From assembly GCF_027947575.1 (NCBI RefSeq), contig NZ_CP116256.1:3224001-3288000 (forward strand): a DNA stretch of 64,000 nucleotides, given 5' to 3'. The translations under genes and the position numbers were made by a program. The notes beneath the pieces were generated by a model, which saw nothing but the letters and a program-made list of their open reading frames with translations, did not search any database and was not told where the DNA came from. The DNA is from Streptomyces rubrogriseus (GTDB lineage Bacteria; Actinomycetota; Actinomycetes; Streptomycetales; Streptomycetaceae). This document shows positions 1 to 9,811 of the stretch, in pieces (the stretch's first letter is position 1; each line of letters opens with the position of its first letter).

Positions 1-2167
1 GGATGGCCAGGCCGAGTTCCTCCAGGTTCTCGGCGCCTTGTTCCGCCGCGGCGTACGCCTCCTCGTAGCGGCCGAGCCCGTTGTAGAGCACCGCCTTCGC
101 CCACTGGCTGGCACTGAGCACCTTGCCCTGCCGACCCTGATGCAGATCCGCGTCTCGGGTCATCGCGTTGATGGCGTGGAGCGTCGCCGCTTCTTGGCCT
201 CTCCACGGCTCCGTCACCAGGGACACGTAGTGCGCGAGGTAGCGGCTGTTCGTCGCCTCACCGAGGGTCTGCGCCTCCGCGATGAGCGCGTCCGCGTGAT
301 CCAGTTCCCCCGCCAGCACACGGTTCGACACCAACTGAAGAAGCGCGGACGGCAACACGGACAGGGCCCCGCTCTCACGGGCGAGCTCGACCAGTCGCGT
401 CGACAGAACCGTGTTGCTGTGGAAGTCCCAGACGTTGAAGGCCATGCGAGCGGCGAGGGGGAACCAGCCGAGGCTCTCCTCCGTGCCGATCTCCTCCGTG
501 CAGAAGGCGTCCAGGGCGCGCAGCACCATGGGCGCGCCCGCCGCGTATCCGTCCACTGTCATGATGGACAGGCCCCGAAGGAGCAGGTTGTTCCGGTCCA
601 GTGGCGGCTTGGAGGGCGCGGCGAGAGCCGTCGTGGCGATGTCCCGGAGCCGCGCCCCGACCGGCAGCCGGTCGACGATGAGCGCGGCGTCGAGTGCGTC
701 ACGGTACGTCTCCTGGGCCAGCCGCGCGTCCAGTGGCTCCAGGCGTCTTGCCGCCTTGAGGAGGAGAGGCAGGGCGCTGCCGGCGTTCCTGGAGGCGAAC
801 GTGATCCGACCGCGGAGCAGGTCCGCCTCGGCGAGCTGCCGCTCGTCCAGGGGACTGATGGTGGCGGCGTCCAGTAGTTCGCGTGCAGCGCTGTATGCGC
901 CGGCCTGGTACTTGGTCCGGGCCGCCGCCAGTGTCCGGGTTCCACGAACAGCGGGGTCGGGGGTCAGCTCCGCGGCCCGTTGCAGGAACGCGGCCGCCGC
1001 GGCGACTCCGCCGCGCGCTTGTGCCCGGTCGGCAGAGCGCACCAGCTCCGCCGCCACCGTCTCGTCGGAACCGGCCGTCGCGTTGGCCAGGTGCCAGGCC
1101 CGGCGATCGGGGTCCTTGTCGGCGTCCGTCACCTCGGCCAGGGCCCGGTGGACCTGCTGGCGAGCCTCGGCCGACGCAACCCGGTAGGCAGCCGAGCGCA
1201 CCACGGGATGCCGGAACCGCACCCGGGTACCGATAGTGATCAATCCGGCAGCCTCGGCCGCCGCGGAAGCCGACGTCTCGATCTCGAGCAGTGCGGCGGC
1301 CCTCGTCAGGAGCGTCACGTCGCCCACGGGCTCCGCCGCGGCGACGAGTAGCAGTTCGCGCGTCTGGGGAGGAAGCGCCCGGACGCGTGCGATGAAGCTC
1401 TGTTCGATCTGGCTTGCCAGCGGCCGTGCGTCGGGGCGTCCGAACCCGCCTGCCAGCTCCGCCGACGTCAGACCCCGGGACAGTTCGAGCAGGGCGAGAG
1501 GATTTCCCTGAGTCTCGGCCACGATGCGGGTGCGGACCCGCTCGTCCAGGGGGCCCGGGATCACGGAGTCCAACAGCGCGCGGGCGTCGCCGTCGCTCAA
1601 CGGCTCGACCGTGAGCTGCGACAGTCCCGCCAGTTCGGCCTCGACGGACGACTCGCGGACGGCGAGGACCAGTCCGACGCGCTCGGCGAGTAGACGTCGC
1701 CCGACGAAGGCGATCGTTTGCAGGGAGACCCTGTCCAGCCACTGGGCGTCATCGATGAAGCAGATGAGAGGTTCCTTCGTGGCCACGTCGGCGAGAAGGC
1801 TGAGTGCCGCGAGACCGACGAGGAAACGGTCCGGTGGAGACCCCGAGCTCAGGCCGAACGCCGTGCCGAGTGCCTCGCGCTGAGGGTCAGGCAGGCGACC
1901 GAGATGGTCCAGGAAAGGCGCGCACAACTGGTGCAGGCCCCCGTAGGCCAGCTCCATCTCCGACTCGATGCCCACAGCTCTGGCGGTCCGGCATCCCTGC
2001 GCGCTGGTGCGTCCGAAGTCGAGCAACGCCGTCTTTCCGATGCCCACCTCGCCACGCAGGACCAGAACGGAGCTGTGGCCGGCCTGCACCGTCGCGATGA
2101 GCTGGTCCAGTCTGGAGCACTCGGCCTGCCGCCCCTTCAGGCGTACCTGAGGACTCTCGCTCACCAT
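1..2167 (-). CDS. LAL-family LuxR regulator, partial (C-terminus off left edge)
   Basis: Large ATP-binding transcription regulator of the LAL (MalT-like) type. The open frame is read from the sequence on the minus strand and runs off the left edge, leaving about 722 codons. ATG at 2167 follows a GGAG ribosome site. Walker A GEVGIGKT lies near residues 39-46 and a Walker B ending IDDAQWLD near residue 140, followed by the long alpha-helical sensor region. The C-terminal LuxR helix-turn-helix, expected about 180 residues further on, lies outside the window. It starts 94 bases after the end of the shortened sigma gene on the same strand, so the two may be co-transcribed. Its signal is unknown. 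Confidence 0.85.
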   Translation of the reverse strand, partial: MVSESPQVRLKGRQAECSRLDQLIATVQAGHSSVLVLRGEVGIGKTALLDFGRTSAQGCRTARAVGIESEMELAYGGLHQLCAPFLDHLGRLPDPQREALGTAFGLSSGSPPDRFLVGLAALSLLADVATKEPLICFIDDAQWLDRVSLQTIAFVGRRLLAERVGLVLAVRESSVEAELAGLSQLTVEPLSDGDARALLDSVIPGPLDERVRTRIVAETQGNPLALLELSRGLTSAELAGGFGRPDARPLASQIEQSFIARVRALPPQTRELLLVAAAEPVGDVTLLTRAAALLEIETSASAAAEAAGLITIGTRVRFRHPVVRSAAYRVASAEARQQVHRALAEVTDADKDPDRRAWHLANATAGSDETVAAELVRSADRAQARGGVAAAAAFLQRAAELTPDPAVRGTRTLAAARTKYQAGAYSAARELLDAATISPLDERQLAEADLLRGRITFASRNAGSALPLLLKAARRLEPLDARLAQETYRDALDAALIVDRLPVGARLRDIATTALAAPSKPPLDRNNLLLRGLSIMTVDGYAAGAPMVLRALDAFCTEEIGTEESLGWFPLAARMAFNVWDFHSNTVLSTRLVELARESGALSVLPSALLQLVSNRVLAGELDHADALIAEAQTLGEATNSRYLAHYVSLVTEPWRGQEAATLHAINAMTRDADLHQGRQGKVLSASQWAKAVLYNGLGRYEEAYAAAEQGAENLEELGLAI

Positions 2168-2261
2168 GCTCTCCGTCCCCGCCGACAGTTCCTCCACGAC
2201 AGTCGATCACCGAGTGACACTGTTGTGTTTGTCGGCGCCGCGCTGCAGAGCTCGGCACATA

Positions 2262-2981
2262 TTACTCTCCTGCCACCCTCCCGCTTCCGGCGCAGACCTT
2301 CGGAACGGGTGCACCACGGGGAATGGGACGCCGCACCTTGATGCTGTCGGACGGGCCGACGCAACGCGGAGAGAACAGTGTCTCCAGCGGCGTGAGGTCT
2401 CCCTTCCGGGCAGCCCTCACGAAAGCCTTGAGCAGTCGGCGGTGCTCATCGGTGTCTGCGGTCATCCGCTGGTCGGAAAGGAGGTGTCTGCGCGCTCGGC
2501 TCACGATCTGGCGTACGTTGACCGGGGTGAGGCGCAGCATCTCGGCGATGTCGGCGTAGGTGTAGTCGAAAGCCTCCCGCAGGATGTACGCGGCCCGCTC
2601 CTGCGGTGTCAGCTTCTCCAGTACGAGGAGGAGGGCGAATTCGAGGGCCTCGGCCCGCTGTGCACCGGCCTCGGGGTCGTTGCTCGTGTCCACGGGTTCG
2701 GGCAGCCAGGGACCGATGTACGTCTCGCGCCGGACCCGGGCGGACTGGGCCACGTTGATGGCCAGGCGAGCGGTGGCACTCGACAAGAACGCCGCCGGGC
2801 TGCGAACTGCCGAACGGTCGGTCCCCTGCCAGCGAAGCCACACCTCCTGAACGATGTCCTCGGCCTCCACCGTGCTGCCGAGAACGCGGTAGGCGATGCC
2901 GAAGAGTCGTGGCCGGAGCTGTTCGAAGATCGAAAGCGCCTCGTCCAAGGTGTCCTCGCTGGGGGACGGGTCGGGATGCAT
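2262..2981 (-). CDS. SigJ/ECF41-type sigma factor, C-terminally shortened
   Basis: ECF sigma factor of the SigJ type, about 239 residues. Region 2 is at about 20-85, the WLPEP linker motif at about 92-96 and region 4 with its helix-turn-helix at about 122-165. The two nearby full-length relatives (20015-20941 and 26206-27102) continue for about 60-70 more residues as a SnoaL-like regulatory domain. This protein diverges soon after the region corresponding to their DGNG motif and stops. I chose the ATG giving MHPDPSPS because it matches the start of the paralogue at 20941; the open frame extends further upstream. No TGTCACA-type promoter precedes it. Truncation of the fused domain is known to alter ECF41 activity, so it could be deregulated or non-functional. 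Confidence 0.85.
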   Translation of the reverse strand: MHPDPSPSEDTLDEALSIFEQLRPRLFGIAYRVLGSTVEAEDIVQEVWLRWQGTDRSAVRSPAAFLSSATARLAINVAQSARVRRETYIGPWLPEPVDTSNDPEAGAQRAEALEFALLLVLEKLTPQERAAYILREAFDYTYADIAEMLRLTPVNVRQIVSRARRHLLSDQRMTADTDEHRRLLKAFVRAARKGDLTPLETLFSPRCVGPSDSIKVRRPIPRGAPVPKVCAGSGRVAGE

Positions 2982-3351
2982 GAGCCTGCTGACTCCGTTC
3001 GTGCGGGTGGGTGCCTGTGGGACGCGCTGACGCAGGGGGACATCCGGCGTGGTCGAGACCTGGGCCGCGTGCGATTGCGGCAATTTCCGGTGGGGTCGTC
3101 CCACAGTCGCGTGCCGGGGCGCTCCGTGGCGCCCCGGGGAGTGCCTGGTCGACACCCTGGTCTCCCGGGTGCGCACCCCAGTGGTTCACCGTTCCGTGCC
3201 TGGTTGGTTACGTAATGTGCGCGGTTGCCGGCGGCACGGACCGACCGGGTCGGCTCCCCGGACTCCCTGGCTGGGCTTCGGGCGGTGGTGCATGATAGGG
3301 AGACTTCAAATCGAACGGGATGTAGCCCCCTGAGCTGCGCGGTGGTGGTGG
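2982..3351. other. Intergenic region between divergent sigma and LAL genes
   Basis: About 370 bases separate the divergently transcribed shortened sigma gene (minus) and the LAL gene (plus). I see no supported gene here and no copy of the recurrent TGTCACA-type promoter. The few short frames have no convincing ribosome site or protein family. It presumably holds two promoters that I cannot identify. Confidence 0.5.
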
Positions 3352-6111
3352 ATGTCGAGCAGTGCACCTCGGCGCGGCATGCTTGGCCGACACCACGAGC
3401 GGGGTGTGCTGGACGAGGTCCTCGGTGATGCCCGAGCGGGTCGGAGCCGGGTAGTGGTCCTGCGCGGCGAACCGGGGGTCGGAAAGTCGACCCTCCTGGA
3501 TCACCTGGCGGAGAACGCTTCAGGCTTTCGAATACTTCGCGCTGTCGGCGTCGAATCCGAGATGGAGCTTGCCTTCGCGGGTCTGCACCAGCTGTGCATG
3601 CCGTTGACGAGCCGCATCGATCGACTTCCCGGCCCGCAGCAGGAGGCCCTGGCTGTTGCGTTCGGACTGCGGGGCGGGGATGCCGCGGACCGGTTCATGG
3701 TGGGACTGGCCGTCCTCGGCATGCTGGCCGAGGCGGCGGAGGAGCAACCGCTGCTCTGCCTGCTGGACGATGCTCAGTGGCTTGACCGGATCTCCGCGCA
3801 GAGCCTGGCCTTCGTGGCTCGAAGACTGCTCGCGGAACGCGTGGCGCTGGCCATCTCCGTGCGTACCCCGCCCGTCGATCCGCAGCATGATCCCTGGACG
3901 GCGCTGCCGGAACTCGAGGTCCGCGGGCTGCGCGACGACGAAGCGCGTACGTTGCTCGACTCCGTGATGCCCGGCCGGCTGGACGAGCGCGTTCGGGAGC
4001 GCATCATCGCCGAGACTCGTGGAAATCCCCTGGCGCTGCTGGAACTGACGCGGGGGTTGAGCACGGCGGAGCTGGCCGGTGGCTTCGGGCGTCCCGACGC
4101 CCGGCCGCTGGCGAGCCAGATCGAGCAGAGCTTCGTGCGACGCATCGGGGGTCTGTCGGACGCGGCTCAGCGGCTGCTGCTGGCGGCAGCCGCCGAGCCG
4201 GTGGGGGACGTGCCCTTGTTGCGGCGTGCCGCCGAGCGGCTTGACATCGGGGCGGACGCCGAGGGAGCGGCGCAGGAATCGGGGCTCGTCGAATTCGGCA
4301 CGCGGGTGCGCTTTCGGCACCCGTTGGTTCGTTCGGCGGCCTACCGCTCGGCTCACCCCGGAGAACGCAGGACCGTGCATCGCGCCCTTGCCGAGGCGAC
4401 GGCTTCGGAGTTCGACACTGATCGCCGAGCCTGGCACCGTGCTCACGCGGCGGTCGAACCGGACGAGACGATCGCCGACGACTTGGAACGCTCGGCAGGC
4501 CGGGCGCACGCTCGTGGCGGTATCGCGGCTGCCGCCGCCTTTCTGAGGCGCGCGGCCGAGTTGACGCCTGATCCGGGCAGACGGGGAGCGAGGTCGCTGG
4601 CCGCGGCGCGAGCCTCCTTCGAAGCCGGTGCTCCCGAGGTCGCGCTCGAACTTCTCGCCGCGGCGGAGGCCCAACCGCTGGACGGGAGCGGGCAGACAGC
4701 GCTCGCCACGCTCCGCGCTCAGGTGGCGTTCGCCCGCAGACGCGGAGGGGAGGCCCTGCCGATGCTGCTCGAAGCGGCGGGGCGGCTGGAGGAGGTCGAC
4801 GCGGGACAGGCGCGCGAGACGTACCTGGAAGCGGTCGGAGCGGCCGTTTTCGCCGGCCGTCTCGGCGGCCGCCCGGGAGTGCGCGAGGTGGCCGAGGCGG
4901 CACTCGCCGCGCCGGGCGGGCCGCAACCGTCGCGGCTGGCGGACGGTCTGTTGGACGGTTTGGCGACGTGGTTCGCCGTCAGCCGCGACGAGGGCGCGTC
5001 ACTCCTCAAACCCGTGTTGCTCGCTCTGCGCACCGGGGCCGCGCAGGGGGACGACGTCATGCGCTGGCTCTGGATAGCCTGGCTGGTCGCCGGTGACATG
5101 TGGGACGACGAGACGTGGCACTCGCTCACCGATCACGCCGTACGCGCGGCTCGAACCGTCGGCGCGCTCAACGTCCTTCCTCTGGCACTCTCCTACCGTG
5201 CGGCCGTCCACGTGCACGCGGGGGAGTTCGACCACGCCTCCGCGTTGGTCAACGAGTCCGGCAACCTCATCGAGGTGACCGGTAACTCGCCTCTCGGGTA
5301 CGCCCCGCTGCTCCTGCTGGCGTGGCGTGGCGAGGACCCCCGAGCGGCGGAACTCATCGAGGCCGGCGCCCGGGAGGCGGCGTCGTGGGGGGAGGGCAGG
5401 GCGACCGGCCTGGCCCACTACCTGCTCGCCGTGCTGTACAACGGCCTCGGTCGGCACGAGGAGGCCCTGGACAGTGCCGAACGGGGGGCGAAGTACGAGG
5501 ACTTGGCGGTCGTTGGTTTTTCCCTCATGGAACTTGTCGAGGCCGGTGCCCTTGGTGGGAGACCGGAAGCCGCGGCGACAGCGCTGCGCCGGCTGGAGGA
5601 GCACGCCGGCGCCGGCGGAACGCAGTGGGCTCTGGGCATCCTGGCCCGGTCGCGAGCTCTGCTCAGCGACGGTCAAACCGCCGACCTGCTGTACCAGGAA
5701 GCCATCGAGCGTCTGCGGCACAGCCGAGTCAACGTCCACCTCGCGCGCACCCATCTCGTGTACGGCGAATGGTTGCGCCGTGCGAATCGCCGCGGCGAGG
5801 CGCGTGAACACCTGCGCCTCGCCTTCGACATGCTGCACGGTTTCGGAGCGAGTGCCTTCGCGGAACGCGCGCGTCGCGGACTGAGTGCACTCGGCGAATC
5901 CGTGCGTCAGCGGGAGACCGACGCGTACGAGGCCCTCACCGCGCAGGAAGCCCACATCGCCCGGCTGGCCGCCGTGGGGAGGACGAACGTGGAGATCGGC
6001 GCCGAACTGTTCATCAGCCCACGCACCGTCGAATGGCATTTGCGCAAGGTGTTCACCAAGCTCGACGTGGATTCACGTACCCGGCTCGGCGCGGTGCTGG
6101 GGCGTCTGTGA
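3352..6111 (+). CDS. LAL-family LuxR regulator
   Basis: Complete LAL regulator of 919 residues, the usual size of the family. Walker A GEPGVGKST is near residues 39-47 and Walker B LLCLLDD near 134-140, followed by the long helical repeat region. A LuxR-type helix-turn-helix (VEWHLRKVF core) lies in the last 60 residues. LAL proteins bind ATP, sense an unknown ligand through the middle region and activate transcription. The ATG used has a weak upstream purine tract; a later ATG (codon 10) is possible. It diverges from the shortened sigma gene and converges, with only 19 bases between, on the SsgA-like gene. Confidence 0.9.
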   Translation: MSSSAPRRGMLGRHHERGVLDEVLGDARAGRSRVVVLRGEPGVGKSTLLDHLAENASGFRILRAVGVESEMELAFAGLHQLCMPLTSRIDRLPGPQQEALAVAFGLRGGDAADRFMVGLAVLGMLAEAAEEQPLLCLLDDAQWLDRISAQSLAFVARRLLAERVALAISVRTPPVDPQHDPWTALPELEVRGLRDDEARTLLDSVMPGRLDERVRERIIAETRGNPLALLELTRGLSTAELAGGFGRPDARPLASQIEQSFVRRIGGLSDAAQRLLLAAAAEPVGDVPLLRRAAERLDIGADAEGAAQESGLVEFGTRVRFRHPLVRSAAYRSAHPGERRTVHRALAEATASEFDTDRRAWHRAHAAVEPDETIADDLERSAGRAHARGGIAAAAAFLRRAAELTPDPGRRGARSLAAARASFEAGAPEVALELLAAAEAQPLDGSGQTALATLRAQVAFARRRGGEALPMLLEAAGRLEEVDAGQARETYLEAVGAAVFAGRLGGRPGVREVAEAALAAPGGPQPSRLADGLLDGLATWFAVSRDEGASLLKPVLLALRTGAAQGDDVMRWLWIAWLVAGDMWDDETWHSLTDHAVRAARTVGALNVLPLALSYRAAVHVHAGEFDHASALVNESGNLIEVTGNSPLGYAPLLLLAWRGEDPRAAELIEAGAREAASWGEGRATGLAHYLLAVLYNGLGRHEEALDSAERGAKYEDLAVVGFSLMELVEAGALGGRPEAAATALRRLEEHAGAGGTQWALGILARSRALLSDGQTADLLYQEAIERLRHSRVNVHLARTHLVYGEWLRRANRRGEAREHLRLAFDMLHGFGASAFAERARRGLSALGESVRQRETDAYEALTAQEAHIARLAAVGRTNVEIGAELFISPRTVEWHLRKVFTKLDVDSRTRLGAVLGRL

Positions 6112-6130
6112 CGACAGCGGCCCGCCTCCT

Positions 6131-6604
6131 TCAACGGATGTACGGTGAATCGAGGCCGGATTCCCCGCCGAGGACCCCGGCAAGGAAACGGTCCACGTCG
6201 CACCTGGCCATCTCCGAGCCGGCCGGAACGCTGCGGTAGGTGTGATCGAGCCACTCCTCCAGCGGCCGGGCGGACATCTCGAAGACAACCGTGGCCTCCT
6301 CCGACGTGAGCTGCATCCAGACCGTCGTCTGTTCGCCGATGTACGTCGGCCAGACCTGGACGTCGCCGGTGCCGCTCACGGAGCGGAGCCCCTGGTGCAG
6401 AACGTCCCGCCCCACGTACCAGGTGATCCGAGGGCCGTGCGTCACGAGAAAGGTGAGACGGACGAGCAGAGGAGATGCGGGATCGTATCGGAATTCGGCT
6501 CGAACGTCCTCCCATGCCACGCCGTCCCGCATGCGGTGCAGAGTGAGGAAGAGGTCCTGCGAAACCGAACGTGGTGATTGCACGTTTCCGTGGTTGCTGT
6601 TCAT
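6131..6604 (-). CDS. SsgA-like (SALP) sporulation/cell division regulator
   Basis: Protein of 157 residues resembling the SsgA/SsgB (SALP) family, which controls septum placement and spore maturation only in sporulating actinomycetes. Family features visible: a DPxxxVRLTF-like strand (about 41-52), a TWYVGRDVL segment (about 60-68), a GDVQVWP turn and a VPAGSE motif near residues 126-131. The ATG follows a good GAAAGGAG-like site. About 145 bases upstream lies a TGTCACA-N15-CTGTC element on the same strand, so it may belong to the clustered SigJ-type regulon. It points away from the next LAL gene. The paralogue type (SsgA, B, D and so on) cannot be told from the sequence alone. Confidence 0.88.
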   Translation of the reverse strand: MNSNHGNVQSPRSVSQDLFLTLHRMRDGVAWEDVRAEFRYDPASPLLVRLTFLVTHGPRITWYVGRDVLHQGLRSVSGTGDVQVWPTYIGEQTTVWMQLTSEEATVVFEMSARPLEEWLDHTYRSVPAGSEMARCDVDRFLAGVLGGESGLDSPYIR

Positions 6605-6934
6605 GGCGCAACTCCTTTCTGTCTGATGTCGAATCGCCTCGTCCGTTGAGCTCCGGATCGATCAGTACCTGCCACGTCATGGCCAGGGTGACCGGAGATG
6701 CAGGCCGGATGGAGAGTTCCGTGGCCGATTCGTGGCGGTACAACAGAGACAGGCCGGCCCGGTCGAATGTGACAGGTGTGTGCGAGTAAGCGGTTTTCCT
6801 GTCCGCATGCCGCCGGAGAGGGGCGGGCGGTGGTCGCTGTGCACGGCACCGCGACGCTCGGCGGTTGAGGACATGCTCCGATAAGATGCGTGGGCGAGGG
6901 CATGGCGGAGCGGTACTTCCCGGCGAAGGCGGAC
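6605..6934. other. Divergent intergenic region, ssg-like / LAL
   Basis: About 330 bases between the SsgA-like gene (minus) and a LAL gene (plus). It holds the recurrent promoter element at 6748-6774 facing the SsgA-like gene. On the LAL side I see no clear promoter. Confidence 0.5.
6748..6774 (-). promoter_or_regulatory. ECF41-like promoter (ssg-like gene)
   Basis: On the minus strand: TGTCACA, 15 bases, CTGTC followed by T. Perfect match to the recurrent heptamer with the standard spacing; the -10 part has CTGTC in place of CGGTC. The leader to the SsgA-like ATG would be about 130 bases. Confidence 0.6.
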
Positions 6935-9700
6935 ATGGTGGCTGGCATCGCGCCGTTGCGGGGGCGACGCCGCGAGTTGGCGGAGCTGGAAGCACTGGTG
7001 AGCCGTGCCCGCGGGGGCCGCAGCGGGGCGCTGGTCGTCTCCGGGGAGGCCGGTGTGGGCAAGACGGCGCTCCTCGACCACCTCACGGCACGGGTCGCGG
7101 CACACGTCCGCACCGAGCGCATCGTCGCCTCCCAGTCGGAGATGGAACTCGCCTACGCGGGACTCCATCAGCTCTGCGGGCACATGATGGGTTCCGCCGC
7201 CCGGCTGCCGGCCCCGCAGCAGGAGGCGATCGAGGTGGCGTTCGGGCTGCGCAGCGCCGCCGCTCCCAGCCCGTTCCTCGTGGGGCTGGCCCTGCTGGGG
7301 CTGCTCACCGAGGCCGCCGAGGAGCGGGCACTGCTGTGCGTCGTCGACGACGCACAGTGGCTCGACCAGGCGTCCGCGCGTGCCCTCGCCTTCGCCGCCC
7401 GGCGTCTGGACGCGGAGGGCATCGCCCTGGTGCTCGCCATGCGGCAGGCCGACCCGGTGTTCGCGGGCCTGCCCCACAGGGTCGTCGAAGGGCTCGGTCA
7501 CGAGGACGCGTGCGAACTCCTGCGCCTGGCCGTACCCGGCGGTCTCGACCTGCGGGTACGCGACCAGTTGGTCGCGGAGGCCCGCGGCAATCCCCTCGCC
7601 CTGCGCGAACTGCCCCGGGCCCTGAGCCCGGCCCAGATCGCCGGCGGCTTCACTCTGACGAGTTCCCTGCCGCTGGAAAGCCGCATCGAGCAGAGCCTGG
7701 TCGTCCAGCTCGCCCCGCTGTCCCCGCAGGCGCGCCTCCTGCTGCTGCTGGCGGCCGCCGAGCCCACCGGCGACCCGGGACTGCTGTGGCGTGCGAGCAC
7801 GGTACTGGGACTGGGGCCGGAAGCCTTCGACGCGGCCAAGGACGCGGAGGCGTTCGTCGTCGGCACCCGTGTCGGCTTCCGCCATCCGCTGGTGCGGTCG
7901 GCCGTGTACCGGGCGGCGTCGCCGGGGGACCGGCGTCGCGTCCACGCCGCTCTGGCGGACGTCACCAGCGCCGAGCACGACCCGGACCGCCGGGCCTGGC
8001 ACCGGGCCAGCGCGACCCTGCAACCGGACGAGGAGGTCGCCGCCGATCTGGAGAAGTCCGCCGTGCGTGCGCGGACCCGCGGCGGCGCGGCGGCCGCCGG
8101 CGCGTTCCTGGAGCGGGCGGCGGAGCTCACACCCTCGCCGTTCCGCCGCGGGCAGCGGCTGATCGCGGCCGCCGAGGCCAAGCACGACGCGGGCGCGTCG
8201 GACGAGGCCCTGCACCTGCTCGGGACCGCCCGCGCCCTTCCCCTCACCGCGCTCCAGGAGGCGCTCGTGGTGCGGCTGCGGGCGAGGGCCGGATACGCGC
8301 TACGGCGTGATCGCAGCGGGGCGCAGCACCTGCTCGACGCGGCAAGGGGGCTCGAAGGGCTCGACCCGGTCCTCGCCCGCGACACCTACATCGAAGCGCT
8401 CGCGGCGGCGACCTACGGCGGCAGGCTCGGTGACGCAGAGCAGGTGACCGCCGTCGCGCACGCGATCCTCGGCGCCACGCCCGCCGCCGAGGGGACCGAC
8501 CGGGCACGGGACCTGATCCTGCGCGGACAGGCGCTGCTCGCCACCGAGGGGCAGGCGGCGGCGCTCCCCACCCTGCGACGGGCGCAGCGTGCGTTCCTGG
8601 AGCAGGCGCCGGACTTCCTGGAACTGCACTGGATGTGGTTCGCCTCCCGCGCCGCCCAGGACCTGTGGGACCCCGCCGGGCTGCGCGCGCTCGCCGACCG
8701 CCAGGTCGAACTCGCTCGTGCCGAAGGCTTCGTCACCGTACTGCCGATCGCCCTGAGCCTGCTGGTGCTGGTGCAGACGATCGACGGCGACCTGGACGCC
8801 GCGGAAGCCTCCTGCGACGAGATCGACGCCATCAAGGAGGTCACCGGCAACCCGCTGCCGCCGTACGGACGGCTCCTCCTCACCGCCTACCGGGGCCAGG
8901 CCGACGAGGCGGAGCGCCTGGCCGAGCGGCTCCGGGCCGACGGGCTCGCCCGCGGCGAGGGACAGGCGCTGAGCGCGGCCAACTTCTCCGAGGCGGTCCT
9001 GTACAACGGCCTGGGCCGCTTCACCGAGGCGGTGGCCAGCGGCCGACGCGAGCTGCCGTACACCCACGAACTGAACCTCGCGATGCGCACGCTGCTCGAA
9101 CTGGTGGAAGCGGCCGCGCACACCGGTGAGCGCGCGCTCGCCGAGCAGGCACTCGAGCAGTTGGCCGACGTCACCCGGCCGGTGGGCACCAGCTACGCGC
9201 TGGCCGTACTGGCCATGGCCGAGGCGCAGCTCAGTGCGAAGGACGACGCCGAGAAGCTCTTCCTGGACGCGATCAAGCGCTTCGAGCACGAGCGGATCCC
9301 TATCTGGGTGGGGCGTTGCCGCCTGCTGTACGGCGAGGCGCTCAACCGCCAGGGGCGGTCCGACGAGGCGCGCGAACAGCTCCGCACCGCGCACCGGTTG
9401 CTGACAGCCTGCGGAGTGAACGGATTCGCCCAGCGCGCCGCGGATGAACTGCGCGCGAGCGGTGAGACCTTGCGGGCCCACCCCCGAGGGTCGGCGGCGC
9501 GGCTCACCGAGCAGGAACTGAACGTGGCGCGCCTGGCCCGCGAGGGGCTGACGAACCGGGAGATCGGTGCCCGCCTGTTCATCAGCGCGCACACCGTCGA
9601 GTACCACCTGCGCAAGGTCTTCGTGAAGCTCGGCATCAAGCGGCGCACCGAGCTGAAGCCCGCCCTCGCCGGACTCACCGCGACCGCGTCGAGCCCATGA
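6935..9700 (+). CDS. LAL-family LuxR regulator
   Basis: LAL-type regulator of about 921 residues. Walker A GEAGVGKT is near residues 37-44 and a Walker B LLCVVDD with the family AQWLD follows near residue 140. A C-terminal LuxR helix-turn-helix (LTEQELNVARL ... VEYHLRKVF) ends about 20 residues before the stop. The frame is open from a GTG at 6890 and an ATG at 6902. I prefer ATG 6935 because it has a GAAGG site at the right distance and gives an N-terminus (MVAGIAPLRGRRREL) like the other LAL proteins here. It converges on the flavohaemoglobin gene with an inverted repeat between them. Confidence 0.9.
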   Translation: MVAGIAPLRGRRRELAELEALVSRARGGRSGALVVSGEAGVGKTALLDHLTARVAAHVRTERIVASQSEMELAYAGLHQLCGHMMGSAARLPAPQQEAIEVAFGLRSAAAPSPFLVGLALLGLLTEAAEERALLCVVDDAQWLDQASARALAFAARRLDAEGIALVLAMRQADPVFAGLPHRVVEGLGHEDACELLRLAVPGGLDLRVRDQLVAEARGNPLALRELPRALSPAQIAGGFTLTSSLPLESRIEQSLVVQLAPLSPQARLLLLLAAAEPTGDPGLLWRASTVLGLGPEAFDAAKDAEAFVVGTRVGFRHPLVRSAVYRAASPGDRRRVHAALADVTSAEHDPDRRAWHRASATLQPDEEVAADLEKSAVRARTRGGAAAAGAFLERAAELTPSPFRRGQRLIAAAEAKHDAGASDEALHLLGTARALPLTALQEALVVRLRARAGYALRRDRSGAQHLLDAARGLEGLDPVLARDTYIEALAAATYGGRLGDAEQVTAVAHAILGATPAAEGTDRARDLILRGQALLATEGQAAALPTLRRAQRAFLEQAPDFLELHWMWFASRAAQDLWDPAGLRALADRQVELARAEGFVTVLPIALSLLVLVQTIDGDLDAAEASCDEIDAIKEVTGNPLPPYGRLLLTAYRGQADEAERLAERLRADGLARGEGQALSAANFSEAVLYNGLGRFTEAVASGRRELPYTHELNLAMRTLLELVEAAAHTGERALAEQALEQLADVTRPVGTSYALAVLAMAEAQLSAKDDAEKLFLDAIKRFEHERIPIWVGRCRLLYGEALNRQGRSDEAREQLRTAHRLLTACGVNGFAQRAADELRASGETLRAHPRGSAARLTEQELNVARLAREGLTNREIGARLFISAHTVEYHLRKVFVKLGIKRRTELKPALAGLTATASSP

Positions 9701-9712
9701 ACCTCCGGGCCC

Positions 9713-9761
9713 GGGCGCCGGACTCCTCCTCCGTTCCCGCACGCGGGCGACGGCCGGCGCC
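9713..9761. terminator. Possible bidirectional terminator
   Basis: Inverted repeat GGGCGCCGG / CCGGCGCCC (9-base arms, about 31-base loop) between the convergent LAL and flavohaemoglobin genes. The loop is long and there is no T-run, so support is modest. Confidence 0.35.
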
Positions 9762-9811
9762 CCGCGCAGCCCACCGACGCCCGCCTGCTCACTGTCCGGC
9801 GGTCGGCGTTG

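Noticed and set aside
2200..2240. TGTCACT on the minus strand before the left-most LAL gene
   Set aside because: The heptamer has a mismatch and no CGGTC-like block at 15 bases.
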